NCBI GenBank assembly: GCA_019115425.1
Contig: DXDO01000062.1
Span: forward strand, 1 to 19,175
Reading direction: 5' to 3'
DNA length: 19,175 nucleotides
Origin: Candidatus Agathobaculum merdigallinarum
Lineage (GTDB): Bacteria; Bacillota; Clostridia; Oscillospirales; Butyricicoccaceae
Made by a program: the position numbers and the translations under genes. Positions 8,812 to 16,406 of the stretch are shown one piece after another. Position 1 is the first letter of the stretch; every line of letters begins with the position of its first letter. Below the pieces are notes generated by a model. It ran no database searches and was not told the origin of the DNA. It was given only the letters and a program-made list of their open reading frames with translations.

Positions 8812-8961
8812 AAGGGATGCGCGGAAGCTAAAAAATCAAAAATGGTTTCCCGCGCTTTTCCGGCGGTTGGACCCGCGCAAAGCGGAAAAGCAAAAGATAC
8901 CGCGCAAAGCGGTGCATTTGTTTCCTTATAATGAGGAAAACTTCATCCCACGGAGGTTTTT
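8812..8961 (+). other. yidD-yidC spacer with repeats
   Basis: This 150-nt gap contains an exact 13-bp direct repeat CCGCGCAAAGCGG at 8873-8885 and 8900-8912. It also has a 9-bp inverted repeat, GCTTTTCCG at 8854-8862 with its complement at 8883-8891. A TATAAT at 8927-8932 has no good -35 partner, so a separate yidC promoter is possible but unproven. Confidence 0.5.
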
Positions 8962-9966
8962 ATGGGAGAAATATTCGGTCTTGCCATTGTCAGGCCGCTT
9001 GGCCTGATTTTGCTGGGAATTTTTAAGATTGTCGGCAACTATGGTCTTGCGGTTATTCTGTTTGCTCTGCTGGTTAAGCTGGTTGTCATCCCGCTTACCA
9101 TCAAGAGCAAAAAGAGTATGCTCGCCATGTCGGCATTGAACGCCGAGCTGCAGCAGCTTCAGAAAAAATACGCGAACAATCGCGTAAAGCTCAATGAGGA
9201 AATGCAGAAGCTGTATGACCGGCACGGCGTAAACCCGATGTCGGGCTGTCTGCCGCAGTTCATCCCGCTGATCATCATGATGGGCCTGTACTATGCCGTG
9301 CAGCAGCCGCTCAAATTCATGATGGGCTTTGGCGACGATGTTATCGGCCAGCTTGCAAATCTGGTCGGCGTCGATATGGCCACTGCCGGCTATTACGGCC
9401 AGATCACCATTGCGGAAAAACTCGGCCAGATCTATCAGGAAGCCGGCGGCGTATGGCCGGACACGGTCACCGCGATTACGAATGGCAGCGGTGAGCTGCT
9501 GAACATCGATTTCAGCTTCCTTGGCCTGAATCTGGCGCAGACCCCGTCCATCTCGGATCCGAGCATCATCTGGATCATCCCGATTCTGTCGGGTGTGACC
9601 GCTTATCTGTCCAGCTATATCATGCAGAAAATGCAGGGCACGCAGAACAGCGCCGCGGCCGGCCAGATGAAGGTATTGAATATCTTAATGCCGCTGATGT
9701 CGCTCTATTTCGGCTTTATCCTGCCGGGCGCCATCGGTATTTACTGGATTTTCAACAATGTGTTCTCCTGTGTACAGGAGATCGTGCTGACCAGAATCCT
9801 GCGCGGCAAGCAGGAGAAAAAGCAGGCTGAGGAGACCGCCCGTATCGATGCAGAGAGGGAGGCCAAGCGCGCAGCGCATAAGGCAGCACAGCAACAGCAG
9901 GCGGAAAAGGCCAGGGAACAAAATGCCGCCAAATCCCAGAATGGGAAGAAGAAGGGTGGAAAGTAA
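8962..9966 (+). CDS. yidC: YidC/Oxa1 family membrane protein insertase
   Basis: YidC inserts proteins into the membrane, alone or with SecYEG. The 334-residue protein has the conserved core: GNYGLAVILFALLVKLVVIPLTIKSKKSM (25-53), a charged cytoplasmic hairpin, NPMSGCLPQFIPLIIMMGLYYAV (91-113), and later hydrophobic segments ending GAIGIYWIFNNVFSCVQE. It ends in a highly charged tail rich in Lys, Glu, Ala and Gln, which can contact ribosomes. No lipobox cysteine is visible at the N-terminus, unlike SpoIIIJ. The groove position usually Arg is Lys39. CGGAGG precedes the ATG. khpB follows after 3 nt. Confidence 0.95.
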   Translation: MGEIFGLAIVRPLGLILLGIFKIVGNYGLAVILFALLVKLVVIPLTIKSKKSMLAMSALNAELQQLQKKYANNRVKLNEEMQKLYDRHGVNPMSGCLPQFIPLIIMMGLYYAVQQPLKFMMGFGDDVIGQLANLVGVDMATAGYYGQITIAEKLGQIYQEAGGVWPDTVTAITNGSGELLNIDFSFLGLNLAQTPSISDPSIIWIIPILSGVTAYLSSYIMQKMQGTQNSAAAGQMKVLNILMPLMSLYFGFILPGAIGIYWIFNNVFSCVQEIVLTRILRGKQEKKQAEETARIDAEREAKRAAHKAAQQQQAEKAREQNAAKSQNGKKKGGK

Positions 9967-9969
9967 GCT

Positions 9970-10956
9970 ATGCAGAAATTTATTGAGACCACCGGCGATA
10001 CCCGTGACGCTGCGATCGAGGCCGCGCTCAAACAGCTCGGCATGGACCGCGACGACGTGTCTGTCGAAGTATTGGATAACGGTAAAAAAGGCTTTCTCGG
10101 CATCGGCGCCACGCCCGCGCGCGTGCGCGTAACCTACGAGGTGCCGGACGAGCCGGTCAAACAGGAGGAGCCTGTCCGTAAATCTGAGGACAAGCCGGCT
10201 GCGGAGAGGAAAGCTGCGGAGAAGAAGGAAAAGCCCGCTCCGAAGCAGGAGAAGCCCGCGGAAAAGCCGCAGAAGCTGTCCATTACGGATGAGGACGATA
10301 CCCCGCGTCTGGTCAAGGCTGCGCCGGCGGACTTTGTGCCGGAAAAGCTTGAGATCGAACGTCCGCCCCGTCGGGAGCGTCCGCGCCGGGAGCGCGGCGG
10401 CCGCCGCGCCCGCGAGGAGCGTCCGGTAAGCCCGTCCGTGCCCAAGGAGCGGGAGCTGATCCCGGTCTCTGAGGAAGGCATGAAAAAGGCAGAGCAGCTT
10501 GCAACCGATTTCATCACCGGCCTGCTTGAGAAGATGGGCGTAGAGGGACAGGTCACCACCCTGCCGCAGGTCGAATGCGATCAGCTTCGTCTGGAGATTT
10601 CGGGACCGGATATGGGCCCGATCATCGGCCGACGCGGCGACACGCTGGACGCGATCCAGTACCTCGGCTCGCTGGTGCTGAATAACGCGCTCGACGAGCA
10701 TGTCCGTCTGTCGGTCAATACGGAGAATTACCGTGAAAAGCGTGCTGAGAGCCTGGAGCGCCTTGCCCGTAAGATGGCGATGAAGGTGGTCAAGTCCCAC
10801 CGCTCGATGACGCTTGAGCCGATGAATCCGTATGAGCGCCGGATCATCCACGCCGCGCTTCAGGATTTCAATGGTGTTACCACCTATTCGACCGGCACGG
10901 AGCCAGGCCGCCGTGTTGTTATTGCGCCGGATAACAACCACCGCGCGCATCATTGA
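9970..10956 (+). CDS. khpB: KhpB/Jag RNA-binding protein (Jag-N, KH, R3H)
   Basis: KhpB (Jag, EloR) is an RNA-binding protein linked to cell elongation and division in Gram-positives, acting with KhpA. The 328-residue protein has a Jag-N domain (1-55), a long linker (about 60-165) rich in Lys, Glu and Pro that turns into an Arg-rich stretch (131-152), a KH domain with GRRG (220-223), and an R3H domain with Arg290-x3-His294. It is tightly linked downstream of yidC, as in many Firmicutes. The linker is probably disordered; phosphorylation or extra RNA contacts are possible but not shown. Confidence 0.95.
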   Translation: MQKFIETTGDTRDAAIEAALKQLGMDRDDVSVEVLDNGKKGFLGIGATPARVRVTYEVPDEPVKQEEPVRKSEDKPAAERKAAEKKEKPAPKQEKPAEKPQKLSITDEDDTPRLVKAAPADFVPEKLEIERPPRRERPRRERGGRRAREERPVSPSVPKERELIPVSEEGMKKAEQLATDFITGLLEKMGVEGQVTTLPQVECDQLRLEISGPDMGPIIGRRGDTLDAIQYLGSLVLNNALDEHVRLSVNTENYREKRAESLERLARKMAMKVVKSHRSMTLEPMNPYERRIIHAALQDFNGVTTYSTGTEPGRRVVIAPDNNHRAHH

Positions 10957-10972
10957 TGCGGGGTAACCGCTT

Positions 10973-12334
10973 ATGAGTGATACGATTGCCGCCATTTCTT
11001 CCGCCGGCGGGCCGATCGGCCTGATCCGTGTGTCAGGTGAACATGCGATAGAAGCAGTGAACGCTGTTTTTCAGACGAAAAGCGGCAAAAAACTCACTGA
11101 AACACCATCGCAGAAGCTTGTTTACGGCACCTTGCATGACAAAAGGGGAAAGGTGATCGACTGCTGCTATGCGGTTGCGTTTCATGCGCCGCATACCTAC
11201 ACCGGTGAACCCATGGCGGAATTGCAGTGCCATGGCTCGACCGCTGTGCTTCAGCTGGGGCTGGATGCCCTGTTCGCGCAGGGCGTGCGGCAGGCCGAGG
11301 CGGGCGAGTTTACCCGCCGCGCTTTTCTCAACGGCAAGCTGGGATTGTCCGAAGCCGAAGCGGTGCATGATCTGATCACCGCCCGCACCGCCGAGGCCGC
11401 GCAGAATGCGGCGGCGCAGGTGATGGGCGCGGTCGACTCTCCCGTGCAGCAGATGCGGGATGAGCTGATTGGCATGGTAGCGCATTTCCATGCGGTTGTC
11501 GATTTTCCGGACGAGGATATCGATCCCATTCTGTTTGACGACGCTGCCGCGCTGCTGCACCGCACGACCAGCCGGCTGTATGCCATGGCGGAGAGTTATG
11601 AGCGCGGGCGTATTTTGCGCGAGGGTGTTCCCTGTGTTATTCTGGGAAGGCCGAACGCAGGCAAATCCACGCTGCTCAACGCCCTGCTCGGTCGTGAGCG
11701 CGCGATCGTGACGGATATCCCGGGTACGACGCGCGACCTGATCGAGGAAAACGTCAAGGTCGGGCAGATCCTGCTCCGTGTGACCGATACCGCGGGCCTG
11801 CGGGATACCACTGACCCCATCGAGCAGGCAGGGATCGACCGAGCGATGGCCGAGGCTTCCGCTTCTTCGCTCATCCTTGCTGTGTTTGACGGCTCTCAGG
11901 AGATCGGGGACGAGGATATGCTCGTGCTGGCGCGTTCGGCGGGACACCGCGCGATCGCGGTCGTCAACAAGGTCGATCTGCCGCAGAAGCTGGATGAAAA
12001 GCTACTGAAAAAACACTTTTTGAACATTGTCCCGCTGTCCGCCAAGACCGGCGAGGGCATGGACAAGCTGCTGACGCTCATTCCCCGCATGGTTGGACTG
12101 GGGGATGGATCGTTCGACGGTGCGCTGATTACAAACGCCCGTCAGGCTGCGGCGCTGGCGCGCGCCGCTGAGCGGTGCGAGGCCGCTCTGTATGCAGCGC
12201 AGTCCGGCATGACTCCGGATGCGGTCGTGATGGACGCCGAGGGCGCGATCGCGGCCCTGGGCGAAATCACCGGCGAGACCGTGACCGAAGCTGTTGTTTC
12301 GCGAATCTTCTCGGATTTCTGTGTCGGGAAGTAA
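10973..12334 (+). CDS. mnmE: tRNA modification GTPase MnmE
   Basis: MnmE and MnmG together add a modification to C5 of the wobble uridine in certain tRNAs, using folate, FAD and GTP. The 453-residue protein has an N-terminal folate-binding domain (1-118), a helical domain and an inserted G domain: G1 GRPNAGKS (225-232), G2 TTRD (252-255), G3 DTAG (272-275), G4 NKVD (332-335), G5 SAK near 356. It ends in CVGK, including the catalytic cysteine at 450. It lies 16 nt after khpB and is followed by a terminator and an AT-rich gap before mnmG. Confidence 0.97.
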   Translation: MSDTIAAISSAGGPIGLIRVSGEHAIEAVNAVFQTKSGKKLTETPSQKLVYGTLHDKRGKVIDCCYAVAFHAPHTYTGEPMAELQCHGSTAVLQLGLDALFAQGVRQAEAGEFTRRAFLNGKLGLSEAEAVHDLITARTAEAAQNAAAQVMGAVDSPVQQMRDELIGMVAHFHAVVDFPDEDIDPILFDDAAALLHRTTSRLYAMAESYERGRILREGVPCVILGRPNAGKSTLLNALLGRERAIVTDIPGTTRDLIEENVKVGQILLRVTDTAGLRDTTDPIEQAGIDRAMAEASASSLILAVFDGSQEIGDEDMLVLARSAGHRAIAVVNKVDLPQKLDEKLLKKHFLNIVPLSAKTGEGMDKLLTLIPRMVGLGDGSFDGALITNARQAAALARAAERCEAALYAAQSGMTPDAVVMDAEGAIAALGEITGETVTEAVVSRIFSDFCVGK

Positions 12335-12341
12335 AAGAGGA

Positions 12342-12375
12342 AAAAGGGCCGCCTGCCGCGCGCAGCGGCCCTTTT
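12342..12375 (+). terminator. Rho-independent terminator after mnmE
   Basis: An 11-bp stem, made of AAAA plus GGGCCGC pairing with GCGGCCC plus TTTT, has an inner TGC/GCA extension. It lies just after the mnmE stop. Being flanked by A and T runs it may work in both directions. It separates the rpmH-mnmE group from mnmG. Confidence 0.85.
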
Positions 12376-12447
12376 ATAATATACTAAATGAAATATATCA
12401 AAGTATATATTACAATAAGTAATTAAAATTAACCCCAATAAGTCAAG

Positions 12448-12497
12448 TTATCCAAAGTTTACACAGAGTTATCAACAGGTATGCACAACTATTCACA
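12448..12497 (+). promoter_or_regulatory. Array of five DnaA-box-like 9-mers upstream of mnmG
   Basis: Five same-strand 9-mers start at 12448 (TTATCCAAA), 12457 (GTTTACACA), 12469 (TTATCAACA), 12479 (GTATGCACA) and 12489 (CTATTCACA), with 1, 3, 1, 2 and 2 mismatches to TTATCCACA. Start-to-start spacing is 9, 12, 10 and 10 bp. The preceding tract (12376-12440) is very AT-rich. A weak promoter-like pair, TGCACA and TATTTT with 17 nt between (12482-12510), overlaps the array. This could be a DnaA-controlled mnmG promoter, a titration cluster or an auxiliary origin element. Confidence 0.6.
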
Positions 12498-12556
12498 AGT
12501 CAAGTATTTTGCAAAAGAAATTTTTCAGGGATTATTTTTCAGAAGGAGGGATACGC

Positions 12557-14443
12557 ATGACCGGCTTTCCGGCTGAAGCGTTTGACGTCGTTGTCATCGG
12601 CGCGGGGCACGCCGGCATTGAGGCTGCGCTGGCTGCGGCTCGGCTCGGGATGCATACGGCCTGCTTTACCATCAATCTGGACGCTGTCGGCAACATGCCG
12701 TGCAACCCTGCGATCGGCGGAACGGCGAAGGGACATCTGGTGCGTGAGATTGATGCGCTGGGCGGCGAGATGGCGCGGGCGGCGGACGCAGCGTGTATCC
12801 AGTACCGCATGCTCAATCGGGGCAAGGGTCCGGCGGTGCATTCGCTGCGCGCGCAGGCTGACCGCTTTCAATACCGAACGTATATGAAGCACGCGCTGGA
12901 GCGGCAGGAAAACCTGCGGCTCATGCAGGACGAGATCGTCTCGATCGAGACCGAAAACGGCGCGGTCAGCGCGGTTGTGACTGCGATCGGCGCGCGTCAT
13001 CCTGCGAAGGCGGTCATTGTCGCCTCGGGCACCTTCCTTGGCGGGCGCATCATCATCGGCGATTATGCGCGCGACTGTGGGCCGGACGGCATGTTTGCGG
13101 CAAAGCCCTTGACCGAATCGCTGCGCGGTCTCGGCCTGCGCTTACAGCGCTTCAAGACCGGCACGCCGCCGCGCATCCACCGCCGGTCGATCGATTTTCC
13201 CGGCCTGGAGGTGCAGTATGGGGAAGAGGAGATCATCCCATTCTCATTTGACACGGAGCAGCCGCCGCGTAATCAGGCGGTCTGCTATTTGACTTATACG
13301 ACCGATAAGACACATGAGGTCATCCGCGCCAATCTTGACCGCTCGCCGCTCTATGGCGGCAAGATCGAGGGCATCGGTCCGCGCTACTGCCCGTCTATTG
13401 AGGATAAGGTGGTGCGTTTTGCGGATAAGCCGCGCCATCAGCTTTTTTTGGAACCCATGGGGCTGGATACCGAGGAGATTTATGTGCAGGGCTTCTCGTC
13501 CTCCATGCCGTTCGACGTGCAGTTGGAAATGCTGCACACGGTCAAGGGGCTGGAGCACGCGGAGGTCATGCGTCCGGCGTATGCCATCGAATATGACTGC
13601 GTCGATCCATTGGAGCTGCGTCCCACCCTTGAGACAAAGAAGATCAGGGGCCTGTATGGTGCGGGGCAGTTCTGCGGTTCATCCGGCTATGAGGAAGCCG
13701 CCGCACAGGGATTGGTTGCAGGCGTCAACGCTGCCTTGCAGCTCAAAGGGCAGGAGCCGCTTATTCTTGACCGTGCGGACGGTTACATCGGCACGCTAAT
13801 CGACGATCTGGTCACCCGCGGAACGAATGAGCCGTATCGTATGATGACCTCGCGCTCGGAATACCGCCTGCTCCTCCGGCAGGATAACGCGGACGAGCGC
13901 CTAGTTCCCATCGGTGTGCGTATCGGACTGAATCCGCCGGAGCGCGGCGAAAAGGTCCGCCGCAAGTATGAGGCGGTGCAGCAGGAAATTGGCCGCATCG
14001 CATCGGTTGGCCTTGCGCCGTCCGATGCACTGGATGGCTTCCTCGCGGGCAAGAACAGCGCGCCGGTCAAGGCGGGCTGTAAGCTGATCGACCTGCTGCG
14101 CCGTCCGGAGCTGAGCTATGCCGACCTCGCACGGTTTGATCCCAATCGTCCGGCGCTGCCTGCGGTTATCCGCGAGCAGGTCGAGATCCGCGTCAAGTAC
14201 GCGGGCTATATCAGCCGGCAGGAAAAGGATGTGGAGCAGTACCGCAAATTGCAGAGCCGTCCGCTGCCGCCTGATCTGGATTACAGCGCTATTGATTCGC
14301 TGCGTCTGGAAGCGCGTCAAAAGCTGAATGCAGTCAAACCCATCAATTTCGGACAGGCGGCGCGGATTTCAGGCGTATCGCCCGCGGACATCACCGCACT
14401 GATGATCTATATGGAAACGCGTTGGAAGGGGGAAAGGGCATGA
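12557..14443 (+). CDS. mnmG: tRNA uridine 5-carboxymethylaminomethyl modification enzyme MnmG (GidA)
   Basis: MnmG is the FAD-binding partner of MnmE. The 628-residue protein from the ATG at 12557 has the Rossmann motif [10 protein letters not shown] (11-20), then [31 protein letters not shown], the PSIEDK motif, and [24 protein letters not shown] in the FAD-binding part, plus a helical C-terminal domain. AAGGAGG (12543-12549) seven bases upstream supports this start over an in-frame ATG at 12509. It lies 222 nt after mnmE, separated by a terminator and the DnaA-box-like array, and overlaps rsmG by 4 nt. Confidence 0.98.
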   Translation: MTGFPAEAFDVVVIGAGHAGIEAALAAARLGMHTACFTINLDAVGNMPCNPAIGGTAKGHLVREIDALGGEMARAADAACIQYRMLNRGKGPAVHSLRAQADRFQYRTYMKHALERQENLRLMQDEIVSIETENGAVSAVVTAIGARHPAKAVIVASGTFLGGRIIIGDYARDCGPDGMFAAKPLTESLRGLGLRLQRFKTGTPPRIHRRSIDFPGLEVQYGEEEIIPFSFDTEQPPRNQAVCYLTYTTDKTHEVIRANLDRSPLYGGKIEGIGPRYCPSIEDKVVRFADKPRHQLFLEPMGLDTEEIYVQGFSSSMPFDVQLEMLHTVKGLEHAEVMRPAYAIEYDCVDPLELRPTLETKKIRGLYGAGQFCGSSGYEEAAAQGLVAGVNAALQLKGQEPLILDRADGYIGTLIDDLVTRGTNEPYRMMTSRSEYRLLLRQDNADERLVPIGVRIGLNPPERGEKVRRKYEAVQQEIGRIASVGLAPSDALDGFLAGKNSAPVKAGCKLIDLLRRPELSYADLARFDPNRPALPAVIREQVEIRVKYAGYISRQEKDVEQYRKLQSRPLPPDLDYSAIDSLRLEARQKLNAVKPINFGQAARISGVSPADITALMIYMETRWKGERA

Positions 14444-15144
14444 CCGAATATCAGCTGCTCGAATCCGGCTTGCAGCTGGCTGCACCGGGTTTTCCTCCAC
14501 AGGCTGTGGATAATTTGATGGAATTTTCTGCGATGCTGCTGGAGAAAAATAAAGTCATGAATCTGACCGCGGTTACCGATCCGGCCGAGGTTGTGACACG
14601 TCATTTTCTGGACTGTGCCGCGCTCGCGCCGTGTATGCCGAAGAATGGCCGCGTGCTGGATGTGGGGACGGGTGCGGGATTTCCGGGCATACCGCTTGCG
14701 GCGCTTTGTCCGGATACGGAGTTTGTCCTGTTAGACGCCCTTCGCAAGCGTGTGGATTTTTTGAATGAGGTGATCGATGCATTGGGACTGACCAACTGCA
14801 CGGCAGTCCATGCGCGCGCCGAGGATTTTGCCAAGGATCACCGCGAAGAATTTGACGCGGCGACCTCGCGTGCAGTGGCTGAACTTCGCACGCTGTGCGA
14901 GTTATCTCTGCCGATGGTAAAAGTAGGCGGTGTGTTCTATGCGATGAAGGCAGCGGACTGCACGGATGAGATCGCACAGTCTGACCATGCGCGCGCTGTA
15001 TTGGGGGCGGATGCACCGGAACTGCTTCGCTATACGGTTCCGCATACGGATATCGAGCGTGTGATCGTTTGCATGAAAAAGAACGCTGCAACGCCGCCAC
15101 AGTACCCAAGGCGATTCAAGAAAATCCAATCCTCTCCCTTGTAA
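14440..15144 (+). CDS. rsmG: 16S rRNA (guanine-N7) methyltransferase RsmG
   Basis: RsmG (GidB) methylates N7 of G527 (E. coli numbering) in 16S rRNA. The 234-residue protein has [18 protein letters not shown] (41-58) and the SAM-binding motif [16 protein letters not shown] (72-87). I chose the ATG at 14440, which overlaps the mnmG stop (ATGA) with a purine-rich GGAAGGGGG upstream; an in-frame start at 14422 would extend into mnmG without benefit. Loss of this enzyme in other bacteria gives low-level streptomycin resistance. A perfect DnaA box lies inside its 5' part. Confidence 0.97.
   Translation: MTEYQLLESGLQLAAPGFPPQAVDNLMEFSAMLLEKNKVMNLTAVTDPAEVVTRHFLDCAALAPCMPKNGRVLDVGTGAGFPGIPLAALCPDTEFVLLDALRKRVDFLNEVIDALGLTNCTAVHARAEDFAKDHREEFDAATSRAVAELRTLCELSLPMVKVGGVFYAMKAADCTDEIAQSDHARAVLGADAPELLRYTVPHTDIERVIVCMKKNAATPPQYPRRFKKIQSSPL
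14505..14513 (-). promoter_or_regulatory. Perfect DnaA box inside rsmG
   Basis: The minus strand reads TTATCCACA here. It is half of a 13-nt palindrome CCACAGGCTGTGG (14497-14509), so a looser inverted box faces it. It may be bound by DnaA or be a coincidence of coding sequence. Confidence 0.45.
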
Positions 15145-15154
15145 TAACAATTTG

Positions 15155-15191
15155 TAGCCCTTTGTATGGAAATTACAAAGGGTTATTTTTT
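15155..15191 (+). terminator. Rho-independent terminator after rsmG
   Basis: CCCTTTGTA (15158-15166) pairs with TACAAAGGG (15174-15182), with further pairs from 15155-15157, and a T-rich tract follows (15183-15191). It ends the mnmG-rsmG unit. Confidence 0.85.
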
Positions 15192-15296
15192 GTCCGAAAA
15201 TAGGCGGAAATGTGTATTTTACAGTTGGAAATGACATATTTAAGTCGAATCAGACAGGTTTTGCGGTCGATTTTGCTTGCCAAATTGTAATAATAT

Positions 15297-15310
15297 GGTA
15301 ATCTATTACC
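15297..15310. promoter_or_regulatory. Inverted repeat upstream of noc
   Basis: GGTAAT-CT-ATTACC is a perfect inverted repeat with a 2-nt centre, next to an AT-rich segment (TAATAATAT) about 60 bp upstream of noc. A small leader hairpin (15332-15348) precedes the AAGGAGG ribosome-binding site. It looks like an operator, but no regulator can be named. Confidence 0.4.
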
Positions 15311-15368
15311 GAAGGATATCGTGAAATGATTTCCGGCTGCTTGCCGGAGACAAAAAGGAGGAACATAA

Positions 15369-16190
15369 ATGATGTCGGTTTTGACTCTGGTTTCCGGCAA
15401 GGAGGATCGCACGCTGCGGCGCATTCGTGTAAGCGATATTGCACGCAACCCCAACCAGCCGCGCAAGTATTTTGATCCGGAGGCGATCGCGCAGCTTGCG
15501 GAAAGTATCCGCCAATATGGTGTACTTAATCCTTTGACGGTACGGCGCTCGCCCGGCGGTGGATATGAGCTTGTGGCAGGGGAGCGCCGTCTGCGCGCCG
15601 CGCGTGTGGCGGGGCTGAATGATGTACCCTGTCTGGTGATCTCTGCGGATAATCAGGACTCTTCCGCTATTGCATTGGTTGAGAATTTGCAGAGACGCGA
15701 TTTGAATTTCTTTGAGGAAGCATATGGTTTTAAGCGCTTGATCGATCAATATGGCTTAACGCAGGAGGAAGCTGCGCGCAAGGTTGGTAAAACACAATCG
15801 GCTGTTGCCAACAAGCTGCGGCTGCTGCGTTTGTCCCAGCAGAATATGGAGCTGATCCGGAGCGCGAATCTGACCGAACGGCATGCACGCTGCCTGCTTC
15901 GCCTGGATAACGAGGAGGATCGCATAAACGCCACAAAGTACATGATCGAGCATGATTTGAACGTCAGCCGTTCCGAGCAGTATATAGACGATCTTCTGCG
16001 GGAGAAAGAGGCCGCCCCCAGTCCCGAGCGTAAGGTGGTGCGTTTGATTAAAGACGTTCGGTTTTTCCTGAATACCCTCAATCGTGCGGTCGGCGTCATG
16101 GTGGATTCCGGTATCGGTGCAACAGTCGAACAGCAGGAGAGCGACGACGGTTTGACCCTCACTATCAATATCCCTCATGCGCGCGCGTAA
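15369..16190 (+). CDS. noc: Noc-type ParB paralogue (nucleoid occlusion protein)
   Basis: Noc is a ParB-family CTPase that in B. subtilis prevents division over the nucleoid. The 273-residue protein has the CTP-binding motifs GERRLRA (71-77) and ENLQR (105-109), a helix-turn-helix at 130-154, and a C-terminal dimerisation domain whose FFLNTLNRAVGVMVDSG resembles Noc. At positions that separate Noc from ParB it has the Noc pattern (TQSAVANKLRLL and TERHAR rather than SRS..AN.LRLL and GGHAR), so it should bind Noc sites rather than parS. A TAA codon directly before the ATG fixes the N-terminus, which is much shorter than in B. subtilis. AAGGAGG lies seven bases upstream. The gene lies between rsmG and parA, as Noc does in Bacillus. 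Confidence 0.87.
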   Translation: MMSVLTLVSGKEDRTLRRIRVSDIARNPNQPRKYFDPEAIAQLAESIRQYGVLNPLTVRRSPGGGYELVAGERRLRAARVAGLNDVPCLVISADNQDSSAIALVENLQRRDLNFFEEAYGFKRLIDQYGLTQEEAARKVGKTQSAVANKLRLLRLSQQNMELIRSANLTERHARCLLRLDNEEDRINATKYMIEHDLNVSRSEQYIDDLLREKEAAPSPERKVVRLIKDVRFFLNTLNRAVGVMVDSGIGATVEQQESDDGLTLTINIPHARA

Positions 16191-16237
16191 GGCGGATGGA
16201 GATTTCTTTTTATACCGGAATTCAATTTGTGGCTTGA

Positions 16238-16253
16238 TGTTTCACGTGAAACA
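16238..16253. promoter_or_regulatory. parS: parS site 1
   Basis: TGTTTCACGTGAAACA is an exact match to the 16-bp parS consensus bound by ParB. It lies 48 nt after the noc stop. Confidence 0.95.
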
Positions 16254-16268
16254 ATTTTATATGGAAGG

Positions 16269-16294
16269 GGAGCTGTCATTCGGCAGCTCCTTTT
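16269..16294 (+). terminator. Rho-independent terminator after noc, between the two parS sites
   Basis: GGAGCTG (16269-16275) pairs with CAGCTCC (16284-16290) across an 8-nt loop and is followed by TTTT. The T tract ends four bases before the second parS site. Confidence 0.8.
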
Positions 16295-16297
16295 GTG

Positions 16298-16313
16298 TGT
16301 TTCACGTGAAACA
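16298..16313. promoter_or_regulatory. parS: parS site 2
   Basis: A second exact TGTTTCACGTGAAACA lies 60 bp from the first, start to start, and 24 bp upstream of the likely parA -35 element. Bound ParB could therefore influence parA transcription. Confidence 0.95.
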
Positions 16314-16336
16314 TTCAGGAAATTTCCGCGATTCGC

Positions 16337-16365
16337 TTTGCAATCCGAAGCGCATGTGATATAAT
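16337..16365 (+). promoter_or_regulatory. Promoter of parA-parB
   Basis: TTTGCA (16337-16342) and a perfect TATAAT (16360-16365) are 17 nt apart, with TGA directly before the -10 as in extended -10 promoters. Confidence 0.7.
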
Positions 16366-16406
16366 GAAACCCGTAGGAAAATATAAAAGGACAAGAGGGA
16401 GACAGT

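Noticed and set aside
8927..8932. TATAAT upstream of yidC as a firm promoter
   Set aside because: No -35 element is found at 16-18 bp, so it is mentioned only as a possibility.
9685..10995. 436-residue minus-strand frame opposite yidC-khpB
   Set aside because: It covers two well-supported plus-strand genes, and its Arg/Leu-rich translation is typical of a shadow frame.
12457..12465. GTTTACACA as a true DnaA box on its own
   Set aside because: It has three mismatches and would not be called alone; it is kept only as part of the evenly spaced array.
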